From Rostratula benghalensis (lineage: Eukaryota > Chordata > Aves > Charadriiformes > Rostratulidae): 64,000 nucleotides of DNA. The notes under the pieces are model-generated. The model did no database searches, was not told where the DNA came from, and worked only from the letters and a program-made list of their open reading frames with translations. Of this stretch, positions 50,127 through 61,202 are shown piece after piece. The stretch covers positions 5,849,504-5,913,503 of the forward strand of contig VXAI01000019.1 of NCBI GenBank assembly GCA_013399305.1, written 5' to 3'. The translations under genes and the position numbers were made by a program. Numbering within the stretch: the first letter of the stretch is position 1; every line of letters starts with the position of its first letter.

Positions 50127-53100
50127 CATGCATTACTTTGCATTTTCTGTATATTTTAGTACAATGTCACAACCCACTGAAAATATCTAACACCAGTGAC
50201 AAAATATCAAATTTCAAATTTCTCTACTTAGTCATCTCTAATTAATGTTTTGCTTTGTTCTCCTTGCAGTATGTTTTCATCATAAAGCCATGAGTCATCA
50301 ATAGTTACTGGTTCGGGGCAGATCTGAGTATCTAATAATGGAATATATCTGGCAAGTGAAATAGTAAAAAGAACCTATAAAAAAAAACCCCAACCACCTC
50401 AATTTGTTAAGGAGGACATGAATCCTGAGGTTATTTTAAATGTAAAAGAATTAAAGTCTCTCCTTCTTTCTTTCTTGCTTTGATCAAGATTGTGAGGTTC
50501 CACCAATGAAAAGAATTACTAGCATATGAAAAATCTCACTCCTGTGTATCTGCTTTGTTTATCCACTCTGTAATGGCGCTATTTAAGCCATATATAATCC
50601 CCTGCTTAAGAAATGACAGATTCCCAAATTGGCGGCACGTTTTAATATACAAGATGTTCTGCTGTAGCTGCAGTGTGTGTAGACAGTGTAGTGGAAGCAG
50701 TAAGTCTTTTCTTTCACTAATTAATACATGTGACTAAAATAGATATATGCTATATTATTTTATACTCTGAAGCCCTCTTGACCGCTGGCAAAGCTCTGAA
50801 GATCATACAGATAATAATATTAGCCTTTTGAGAACTCTGACTATATTTACTTGGTGCACCCAAACATAAAGTATGACAAATCATACTTCTAACAGATTTT
50901 TTTTTTTTTTTCCCCTTTTTGCACCCTATTTAATTCCTTTGAAAGGCACCAAAGGGACAGCCCTCAAATCCTGAGCCTCGCATTGTTCCCGTTAGTAAAA
51001 AGCTACCCCAATTTCCCACCGGCGTATATAATTGCTGCCATTGAGCTACTATTTGTGACGGTAAGAGAAGAGCATAGTCTGTCTGCCCCATTCAGCGCTC
51101 ACTGCTTCTACCAAGAGTGCAAACCAGAGTGCCAACTGCGGCATTAGCTTTTGTGGATACAACAACCTGTCAATTAGGAAGTGAATTAACCAGTTTGGTA
51201 CCCAACAATCATGGCATAACAACTCTCAGGGCCTTGCTAAGCTGAGCTATTTTCCAACTGGCAAATCAGAGGCTCTGTTCTAGGGCTGTGTGCCATACAG
51301 ATACCCCCAAAAATGCGTGCATTTCATCGTGCCTTTGCACTTTGCTGCAGCATTAAACCAGAATGTATTCAGATCTTGTTCTTCCTTTCACCATTTCACT
51401 GGTGTGACACCAGTGGCTGCGGGTAACGAGCAAACACAATAAGGGCAACAATCAAGACGTGGCTTTTCTTCATTAAATCACCTCGGCAATGGATTATTCA
51501 ACTTGCAATTTCAGCTGATTATAAAAATATGCAGAAGACTTTTGAGGATAGCATCTTTAAACTTGTAACAAGCAACATGGAACTGATTGCTTGGGTTGTT
51601 AGAAGTTGCTGACTTTGACCATCCTGAGAGTAGATTTTTCAATGGTATGCTGAAGCCACATTATTACCATAACTATTGTAATCATCCTGACAGTAATGAT
51701 TATGCTGACACCTAAATGTGTGAAATTCAGCCACTAACAACTGTAAATACGTCCAGCAATAAAGTCCATGAAAGGTCATTAGACTATGTACAACTCAATT
51801 CATAGAAACTGAGTGGGGAGGTTGGAAGGTTTGTATTGTGGTTGGATATGGGCTTCTTTGGTCATTTCATGAAGTACCAGAAATCATAATAAAGCATCGT
51901 ACCAAATGTTCCCTAAGTCTCAAGTTATTATACTGTATGAAAAAAAATAAAAAAAAATATCACTGCTTTTTTACTTGCAATCAAACTACTTGGCTAATTC
52001 ACCCTGGTAAGGAAAGGTGGAATTACAGACAACTTGGTACATCAGTCCAGTGTGACAACTGCACATGTTTATATTTAAGTTTAATCCACTTGGATCCTCA
52101 CACACACACAGAACAGGATATTTAGTGAAAATATCAGCGTGAAAAAGAAGTAAATGCTGAAGGTAGTGGTTCAGAGTTGGAGTTTGAAAGTGTTCATCTG
52201 CATTAGATGCAATTTTTGCATTTGGTTCCAAACAAAGCCGAAGAGTACAAAGAATAAAAAAAATACAATACAATACAGAAGAAGAAATAGCTTTCCAAGC
52301 ATGATGTAACTTTCAGGAGTAGGTATGAATCTACAGAAAATGCTTCATCTGTTTTTGTTTTACCGTTATAGCCTTTGCTTTGGGAGAGATGGGGCAGTAG
52401 ATACAGAATATGTTTTATTAAACATAAAATACCAAAAATACAAATGACCACGACCATTGCAGTCCTATTAGTCTAAGACATCATTCTGCCTTAAGGAGCT
52501 GTTGGTGAGACCAACCTGACAAAGTCTGAATGAAAGAGAAACCCTGACAAAATGCAAATGCGTTATGAACATGGGTGTATGTAAAGCTCAGATGTAAAGC
52601 AAATACACATGAAAAAGAACAGCAAGGAACAAGAGGAGAAAGAAAAGCAGCTTTTGGTAATGAGGGCTGAAATATCCTGAATAATATCAAAAATATGGAA
52701 AATGAGGGGAAGACAGAGACAAAGCAAAGGTTATTGAGGGCAGCCAAGGGTTGGCATGAAGAGCACGGTGTGGGGTTCCATGAAGGTGGCAAGACCCAAG
52801 CGTGTTTCTGAAGCAGCTGGAAATCTCTGTACCATGCTGTTAGATCCAAACCCACCCAACACTGGTCTTGGAAGTTATGTATTTTGATCCCCGTGATGCT
52901 GCATCTGCGCTTCATAAACTCTGCTGATGCTGAACCAGCTGTGGAAGGAAACAGCTCGGTGCCTCTGATACGGAAGATCTGGCGGTCAGAGAAATAATTG
53001 GGAGTTGACTGAATGCCCGTCTCAAAGATAAGATGACTAAACACAGAGATAAACAAGTAAGAAGCTAGTGAAGCATACAAAGGAGAAAGGTGATAGAAAG

Positions 53101-55443
53101 CAAAAAGCAAGAGAAACTACTGACAGAACCGACATTAAGGGTAGATAGGAGGAGGTGATCTGATGGAATTTTAAAATATTTAAGTACCACCCAGAATAAA
53201 TTGCTCATCTTATAAAGAATGAGGAATTAATTCATGTTTTCATAGAAAAAAACACATACTAGGAAAAGTGAGCAAATGCTGCAAATAATTTTGCAATTAT
53301 TTACTTTTAAGTTATAAATATTCCTGCAGCCCCCCATCCAATGGCAATGGCTCATCATTCAGCAGGCTGAACTGAATGAAAGCATCTCCTGTCCCGCAGT
53401 GTGGATCCATTTGGTGAAGGTAACGATGATCTCTTAGACTGGAAGATTTCCAATCAAATAGCACATAAAAGTGTACCATGGAAAATAATGCTCTAAGAGC
53501 AATCACTCTGTATCATCCAGAACTCAAGAGTAAATTAAAAAGAGAAGGCGTATTTCTTTTGTTTTCCTGGTAAGCTAAGCCTGCTTCACTCCTGAGCAAA
53601 TGCAAACCTATATTAAGATGTGTTCCTTCTGTTCTATAGAAGAGATATTATACGAGCCTGTGTGTATTTCTTATTCACCCATAAAAAAGCAACCTACTTT
53701 ATCTTATGGTTGCACTTCTCTTTTGTCTTCTGTTTCTTTGATTCCTCACAGTGAGATTTCTCAAAGTCTAAGTGAGGATTATCCCAAATACCAAGGAAAT
53801 ACAAGTAGTTTCAGACAGAGGTACTGAAAGCTTATGCCTAGGACCTTTGCTCCCAGTAACATCTGATGATAAGGAAATCTCAGGGTTTATTGTTAAAAAA
53901 AGAGAGAAAAAAGAAAAGTAATAAATAAATAAATATAGATATAAAATCAGTCCTTATTGTCACAATTGAGGAAAAAAACCCAGGAGAAAAGAACCCTTGA
54001 GGAAAAAAGAAATGTAACTGGTACAAATGGAAGTCAAGCTGGAGAGCTGGGTACAACCTTTACTATAACTCTTACTTGCATGCTGTATGTCTTACTGTGT
54101 TATCCTTACTAGAATTTACAGAAGTACATATCTCACTTGTCTTAAAGAACAGAATTAGGTTATTTTTTCTATAAAAAGGAAGGTGTCTGCTGGTACTGCA
54201 GTAAGCGACACCCCTGTTTCTAGGTTAGTCTCCCTGCTGTCACAGCGCCACAAATTCCAGGACCCAAACCCTGCACTTTAGTAGGTTGGTGCTAAAACCT
54301 ACTCCTGGAGGGATTCCAGTTCACTTGATTTTACATGAAAATATAACTTTAAAGCCAAGTCTCAGTGGAGCAGACAGGATTGTGATGGTGATCTCCAACC
54401 TATGATATGGAAGAATCTTTCTACTTTCATTTCAAACGTGAGAAAGACAGAGCACAGGAAAATATTTAGGGGAAGGTGAGAGAAGATAAATCAAATCTCT
54501 TGAGGGTAGGGAGGGAAAAATTATTTACCATATGTGAACCCTTAACCTTCCCTGGTTTCTCTATTGCCTTTAATAAAATGGATGCTGTAACCAAGAACTA
54601 ATTACCATTGATGGTCACCCACTACTTACTCTGTCTTGTTCTTTTTTTGCCTGGCAGTTTAATTTTTACCACGGACAGCTCTGATACTAAGCAATAATTA
54701 GCAAAATTCACTTGGATTTGACTTCTATTAGATTGTAACTGATTCTCTTCAGTGGCAGGAAAGATGGACTCACAGATAAGCTGGTGAAGTGTTTGATGGT
54801 ACTAAAGTAGACACTACATTTTGACTTATCTTCAGAGATTTGGAATTATTCTAATGACACAAGCAGAGAGATTAGGTCTGTTGTAAGGTGTTGTTTTTTT
54901 TTTTTTTCAAATTAGAGGAATTTCAGAGAAAGAAAAGAAATATTCAGGCATTCAGAAATATTCCATCTGGACAGATGGAAATCTAATTGTATATTTTATA
55001 AAATTCCATATTTAAATTTTAACTAAATGTTAACTGTGACTTACACTAATGTAGCTACCCAGAAGAGTGTTAGCGCAGTCTTCCAGGATATGTATCTTCA
55101 ACAAAAATACTCCCAGATAAGGATATATAAGAAAAAGACCTAGAAGCACTGCAGCCATGATATTTCTGTGTGGACTGAAGAGTGGCTGAAGAAGGGGCAA
55201 ACGAAGATGTGGCTTTCTCCACCTCTAGAGCACAAATTTGTAGCAAGAAGCTAGTATGAGCAGAGTACGTGAAAGCACTGTATGTTGTACAGGCCATAAT
55301 ACCACAGGGACTCCAGAAAGAAGGGGAGTTTAGGAAAAATGAAGTGAGACACCTCAATTTCTTACTTGTCTTACATGACTTTCCTGAAGAGAAAAAGACA
55401 TGTTTAAACGGAAGGTGATTTAGAGGGGATACAGCAAAAGACT
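50127..55443. other. Unique DNA, CR1-free
   Basis: No gene was recognised. T run at about 50898-50912; A-rich tract at 51939-51957; ATAAA repeats at 53921-53937; T run near 54894-54907. A high-complexity stretch at about 50940-51300 could be conserved non-coding DNA. A 209-codon minus-strand frame (53110-52481) is the longest in the window and is discussed under findings. A short hairpin (GTAGGTT ... AACCTAC) lies at 54281-54302. Confidence 0.5.
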
Positions 55444-55822
55444 ATCATAGAACTCTCCAGGTCAGAAGGGACCTTTATGATCATCTAGTCCAACCATCAA
55501 CCTAACTCTGACAGAAAACCATCACTAAACTGTGTCCCCAAGCACCACATCAACCTGTCTTTTGACAGGTGCCTCAACCACTTCCCTGTACAACCCATTC
55601 CAATGCTTCATAACCCTTTCCGTGTAAAAATTCTTCCTAATATCTAATCTGAACCTCCTACTGGTGCAACTTGAGGACATTTCCTCATGTCCTATTGCCT
55701 GTAACTTGGGAGAAGAGACCAACCCCCACCTCTCTACAACCTCCTTTCAGGAGGTCCCCCCTCGGCCGCCCTTCCTCTAGGCTGAATGCCCCCAGCTCCC
55801 TCACCCTCTCCTCATAGGACTA
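55444..55822 (-). mobile_element. CR1 LINE fragment, class B
   Basis: Minus-strand CR1. The tail is worn (ATCATAGAACTCTCCAGG), then AGAAGGGACCTTTATGATCA. Minus-strand translation 55722-55525 includes [18 protein letters not shown] and a final VVLGDTV at the natural ORF2 stop position. Several codons are missing where SLE.FK is expected. 5' of this it holds the LFSLEKRR-equivalent DNA (CTTCCTCTAGGCTGAATGCC) after a deletion of about 20 bases near 55760. It ends at CTCCTCATAGGACT. Confidence 0.93.
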
Positions 55823-58800
55823 TGCAATGGAATCAACTATATCTATAGACACAGAGAAGGAAAATTATATTAATGACATTCTGTGACTATTTTGACAGTA
55901 GCAGCTCATCCTACCTCCACTAGAATCAAGGAGGTGGTCGCAGACTAAGCTATTACTCTACATTGAGGAGGAAGAGGTTTTCCCAGTGAGATTATGTTGC
56001 ATCACTGTTTAATAACTAGACGAGACTAAACATTTTAGGCACATTCTGCTGCAGCAGAAAGAAGACAATGTAATACAAATTTCCCACCATGATTTACTCT
56101 GCATAATGCAAAGCTCGAGATGCTAAGTGCATTACGTGTAAATATTAGCGGCTCAAGCTGATAGATTTATGGAGAGGAATTAATCTAAATGATGGTTAAT
56201 CATATTGCCCTTGCTTTGTGAAGGACTACATGTGTCACCCACCAGGCAATGAAAAAGGAAGTTGAATGCATTTAACTCCAAAGTAGCTGAGGAACCCCTT
56301 ATTTTCTCAGATGCTTTATGTTGTAGCTATTGATGTACTGCCTACGTTGCTTATCTTCTGTCTATAACTAGATGCTTCGATCAAAAGAGCGAAGAAGAAC
56401 AAATATTTTATTACATACTACAGCATTTAGTTCCTTCTATAATATGAATTCTTGCTGTTTCATTTGTGAGTTGTTAAATACAGCCCCAGCCTTTACATAA
56501 CTGGCATTGAGAGCAATTCTGGTTTAGTCTCACAGACTTTTGTGCTAAGGATCTCCAGATCTGACTGAGAATTAATTTGGTTAGGAAAGGACAGTCATTT
56601 TAAGCGAAGTATCCACTTTTTAAAAACAGCAAAGACTCACACTGTCTTAACAAAGAACCAACCTAATCTTTGCCCCTGTGCTACTGAAGAGAGAAGTAGA
56701 TGGTTCCCAGTAGGATTTCATTGAGACAATATACAGGTCTTGTTGCAATACCTTTATTTTAAAATGCCTCGATATATTGGTTTTTAAAATGCATCATTCA
56801 TCAAAACCACACAAAAGCCATCACTTCAAAAGCCTCTGATTAATCTGAACACAATCAAGGGCATGTGAGATAGCTGCCATTTAGTTCAGCCAAAGCAATC
56901 CATGCCAACTGCAATAAACCCATCAAACTGTCACAGAGTCAAGCTGTGAGAAAAAGACTATGGTGATTACATGCAATAGTTTCCTTCAGTGGTTTTATAA
57001 TTTCAATTTTTGTAACATTTCAAGATTTTCAATACTTATAGCATCAATCCTTCAGCACAGAAAATTTTCCCTGGGAGTTACTATCAACAACTTACCCTAT
57101 TGGTTTTTTTCCCCATCATTGAATCAAGCATATAAGCTCATCAGACAAGAAATATTGTGATTACAGTTGTATATAAATTATTTAAAGAGATTCAGCCAAT
57201 CAAAACAGATCTTTAAGTACCTATTTTCTTTGATATGTGCATTTAACTCCCATTAAAAGGACACAGTCACAGCTGAGGAATCTGAAATTGAACCTATACC
57301 TAAAATTAAAATTACATTTTTTTGCTTCACACTGAAAGCCTTCTGTCCTTCACCAATGAACCTCTGGACAACAACAACAACAACAAAAGGTTATCCTGTG
57401 ACTCAAGATGTGAACTAAAAAATGCAATCTGCTCATTATGGTGATCAACAAGCACAGAGAAGAATGACACCCGAGATTAAGGAAATTTAAGACAAACTAT
57501 TTAAATTGTCCTTTCAAAAACACTGCATTATTTATGAAAATCCTTCAGGCAGATGGAACATTGGAACCTCAAGGTGTTTTCCTCTCCGTGGCTACATTTT
57601 ACGCAGCACAAATGCTGTTGTCAACTTCCTCAGCACACTGCAAAGAGTACACCACATGGCGAGGGATGGAGTGGCTCCTGGATTAGCGGTGTGTTTAACC
57701 AAAAGTCACTCCCAGATTTCATAGCAATAAAAAGGCTGTAAGGATGACAGAGTTCATGAGCTTCACCCAGACCCAGTATTTCTAAAAATTAGGGCTGCAC
57801 GGCCCTAGAATGGATGGACTATGGCCTGCTAGGATGGAATCGGAGACTCAGCTGCAGCTGACCTTTTTATTCTGCTGAGCACTCTTGTGCTGGTGAGGCT
57901 CAGAGCAGATGGGTATCTACAGTTTAGGGAGAGCAGATAAAAAAACACCCCAAAGTTTTGCTTAGAGTAAGGGCAGTTATTCTCAGCAGGCACTTCAGTA
58001 CCAATTTCTTTCAGCAACACGAATGAACAGCAGTCCTGGAGGAAGAAACGTAGCTCTGGGTGGGTGAGAGTAGGGATGGTGGGAGAACTCTCTCTGTCTT
58101 AAAAGATTGAACATTTATGACTGTAGAAAAGGAAAACAGCACAAGTAAAAAACCACTATTTTCAGGTCTTCCACAATGAGCAGTGGCGTTATTTGATGAA
58201 AGCAGTAACTTCTCAGAATTGTGTAACATTACCACGCGACCAACAATTAACTGGAAAAGTAGCAAGTGCCATATGGATGTCACTAACAGCGTGAAAACAG
58301 GTGAGATAGAAGTGAGAAGGTAATACACATATCCAAGTACTTCTGTATAAGCCTGTAATTTCCTTATCTGAATTATCTGCCTCCTTCTGGACCTTGGTAA
58401 ATACAACATTAGAGCTGTGTTATGCTTATACCATGCTGTTCTCATTCTTTTTTTGCCCTTGCTATTATTTCCCTTCCCTTGAAAAGCATAACCAGACTTT
58501 GACATATCTACTAGAATTCAGAAATATGTGTGAAGCATAAGAAAAAGAACCTGCAAGTGAATTCTTTTTGTGTGGGATGAAAAATGTGATAGAGAGCTCC
58601 TTAAAAATATGCTTTAAATTGACCTTTGAATCTTGTTCAAGTTTCTGTCTTGTATTTTTAATTTGTGATAACTGTTTTCTGTTTTTCTATTTATCAGCTT
58701 TCCTAAGGGTTTCACACATTCAAAACATTAATCTCTCTGATTCTGTTATTGCTGTGATAATTTTGCAGAGTGTCATTATACAATATTGTTTAACATTTAC

Positions 58801-59950
58801 ATTGATTGAAGAAAAACATTTTGTGTAATAATTTAGAGAAGGCTGTTTAGAATTTGCCTCTACCTCCCCTTTCCCATTTATCCATTATATTCTACTTCAT
58901 TGATGATTTACAATTGGCTCCTTCTTCGGGAATGCTTCCTTGTACGAGTTAATGGGAAAAATAAAAATACTGACTTTACTTGCTTAATAAAATAACAAAG
59001 GCCTGATGCCTGGGCCCTTCGCCTATAAGCTTTGATGAGAAGAATTCTGTACAACGAAGATACAACTTTATCAAGTTACTTAACATTTTAAAACAATTCC
59101 AGTGAAGACTGCCTCAACGTGAGAACTTTTATTTTAAACTAACAGAATTTAAGGGGAAGGAATGAAAAAATATAATGTTACCCAATTTTTACCACATCAT
59201 ATGATTTGATAAAGTTAGCTTCCAACTTTGAGTTCTGATCTTAACATACAAACAACCTTTTCAGTGATGCAGCTGTTTTAGTCCTCAATGCTTTCCATTC
59301 AGTGTCAGCATTTCTGACGTCTTCAAATTTTTTGGGGGAGGGGAAACACAAGTGCATGCCCTTTACATATTTTGCAAATAAATGAACACCACTTAAAGTT
59401 TAGCTGTAGATAGCATTTACAGAAAAGTATTCTTCTTAACTATGTTTTAAAAACTGGCCAAACGAAGATTTTACCAATTTTCCAGTTCTCAATACAGAAT
59501 TTCTGGCATCTCAAAGTGCATACCCCTCCCTGAGTACATAATTGACAGAATATAGTAATATACAGCACACAAAACTATGTAATAATAATATGAATGTAAT
59601 ACATATTATGCACTATGTAATACTTGATATAATGTCCTATAGAATTGGCCTTGCTAAGATTATATTTCTCTTTAACAATTTAGAGCTTTCATTTCACTGT
59701 GAAAGTTTATTCCATCTCCTACACTGAAGTAAAGGGAAAAGGAAGATCTAGGATGTGAAAATATTGAAATACCTGGAAGAACATATATGTCATTAGAACA
59801 GCCTTTCAATCTAGCAAAGACAGATTCTTTCTGTTCTTGGCTCTCACAAAAATTCACACTGGTATGAGTTTAACATGTCTAAAGAATATTATGCGTTTGA
59901 TGTGTCTGTTTGGTGTCTTTTTGAGTGTGTGTGTATATGTGTGTTTAATG
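55823..59950. other. Unique AT-rich DNA
   Basis: No gene was recognised. (CAA)n at about 57369-57386; (GT)n near 59924-59945, immediately 5' of the next CR1. The stretch 56000-56280 is of high complexity with TTAATC/GATTAA-type sites and could be conserved, but this is not tested. A 164-codon minus-strand frame (58505-58011) has no recognisable domain. Confidence 0.5.
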
Positions 59951-60490
59951 CTGGGTCCTACACTTGGGTCACAACAACCCCGTGAACGCTACAGATTTGG
60001 GAAAGAGTGGCTGGAGCTGCCTGGCAGAAAAGGATCGGGGTCTTGCTTGACACTCATCTGAGTGGGAGCCAGAAGTGTGCCCAGGTGGATAAGAAGGCCA
60101 CCAGCATTGTAGCCTTGGCCTATATCCGGAACAGTGTGCCCAGCAGGACTGGGGCAGTGATGGTCCCCCTGTACTGAGCACTGGTGAGGCCCCACCTCGA
60201 GTGCTGTGTCCAGTTTTGGTGCCCTCACTCCAAGACCTTGAGGGGCTGGAGCATGTCCAGAGTAGGGCAATGGAGCTGGTAGGGGGTCTGGAGCACAAGT
60301 CTTGTGAAGAACAGATGAGGGAACTGGGGGTGTTCAGCCTGGAGAAAAGGGGGCTGAGGGGAGACCTTCTCATTCTCTCCAACTCCCTGAAAGGAGGAGG
60401 TAGTNGGGGGGGGGGCGCGGCTAGTGTCTTCTCCCAAGATCTAAAGATGATCTTCAAGGTCTTTTCCAACTGAAATGATTCTATGATTTT
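59951..60490 (+). mobile_element. CR1 LINE, class B, internally deleted, with an N
   Basis: Plus-strand CR1 of about 540 bases. Landmarks: CTACACTTGGGTCACAACAA (LHLGHNN), GAGTGGCTGGAGCTGCCTGG, GTGTGCCCAGGTGGATAAGA, CTGGTGAGGCCCCACCTCGA (LVRPHLE), GAACAGATGAGGGAACTGGG, and CAGCCTGGAGAAAAGGGGGC (SLEKRG). Small indels break the frame. At 60401-60420 it runs into TAGT-N-G10-CGCGG in place of the usual AGG-TGGG-GT segment. After CTTCTCCCAA it jumps to GATGATCTTCAAGGTC, skipping the last ORF2 codons. The 3' end has one TTCTATGA unit. Confidence 0.93.
60405..60415. other. Ambiguous base and G10 homopolymer
   Basis: The only N in the window, at 60405, is followed by ten G (60406-60415) and CGCGG. 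It is probably a sequencing or assembly weak point within the CR1 rather than a real feature. Confidence 0.9.
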
Positions 60491-61045
60491 TGTAGTAGAG
60501 TAGTATTTTGTATGTGACTATCTGCATAAAATAGGTATTCCGTTACTTGGTTCATGTAAATTACTTTTTTAAACCCCACTTTTTCAGAAACACAAAGTGC
60601 AAGAAATTGTCAAACAGCCATTTAAAAAAAAAAGAAATCATCTGTCAGACACAAATATGCTAAATTCTATTTATAGAGTATATGCTGCTGTCAAGAAATC
60701 CATTCCTAGTCTGGTGTCACCACTTTGCAGCTTTATATGGTTCACACATTGGTTTGGTTTCCCCTCTACCTGCTCAGAAATTCCCAGCAGAACTTCACAG
60801 TGGGAAAGGAGAGGTGCAAGCCATAGAACCGTAGATGCCATTGACATTTCTTAATTGTTCAACTTTACACTAAGCAAATGAAAACAGCCAGTATTTTACC
60901 AAATTGTATATGTTAAATTTTGAAACAGAGTGCAATCAGCTGTGGACACTGTGTGGGTAGATGACCACCTGCCAACAGCCAAAGGCAGTGAAGGCAGGCA
61001 GTTCTGACAAATATTTCCATAAGTTCCATTTCATATAGTAGGTGT
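60491..61045. other. Unique DNA between two CR1 fragments
   Basis: No gene was recognised. Confidence 0.5.
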
Positions 61046-61113
61046 TGAATCCCTGAATGGCTAGAGTTGGAAGGGACATTAAAGATAATCAAGTTCCAAC
61101 CTCCCTGCCACAG
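61046..61113 (-). mobile_element. CR1 LINE 3' terminal stub
   Basis: About 68 bases of minus-strand CR1 3' end: TTGAATCCCTGAATGGCTAG, GTTGGAAGGGACATTAAAGA, then CCAACCTCCCTGCCACAG. It stops abruptly and is followed directly by ATT-rich simple sequence. Confidence 0.85.
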
Positions 61114-61202
61114 TATTAGGCATACTAACACTATTAATATTACTATTATTGGTATTATTAGCATAGTTATTATTAGGCTTACTGGTATTAGTACTACTGC
61201 TA
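61114..61202. repeat. ATT/ACT-rich simple sequence at the 5' edge of a CR1 stub
   Basis: Degenerate trinucleotide-rich tract (TATTACTATTATTGGTATTA and similar) extending to about 61202. It begins exactly where the CR1 similarity stops, so it either marks the insertion junction or replaced the CR1 interior. Confidence 0.7.

Noticed and set aside
57600..57741. Overlapping plus-strand frames of 62-72 codons as a small gene
   Set aside because: Two frames over the same DNA with no domain or coding signature.
59969..60469. 166-codon minus-strand frame containing an unknown residue
   Set aside because: It is the antisense of the CR1 at 59951-60490 and includes the N.
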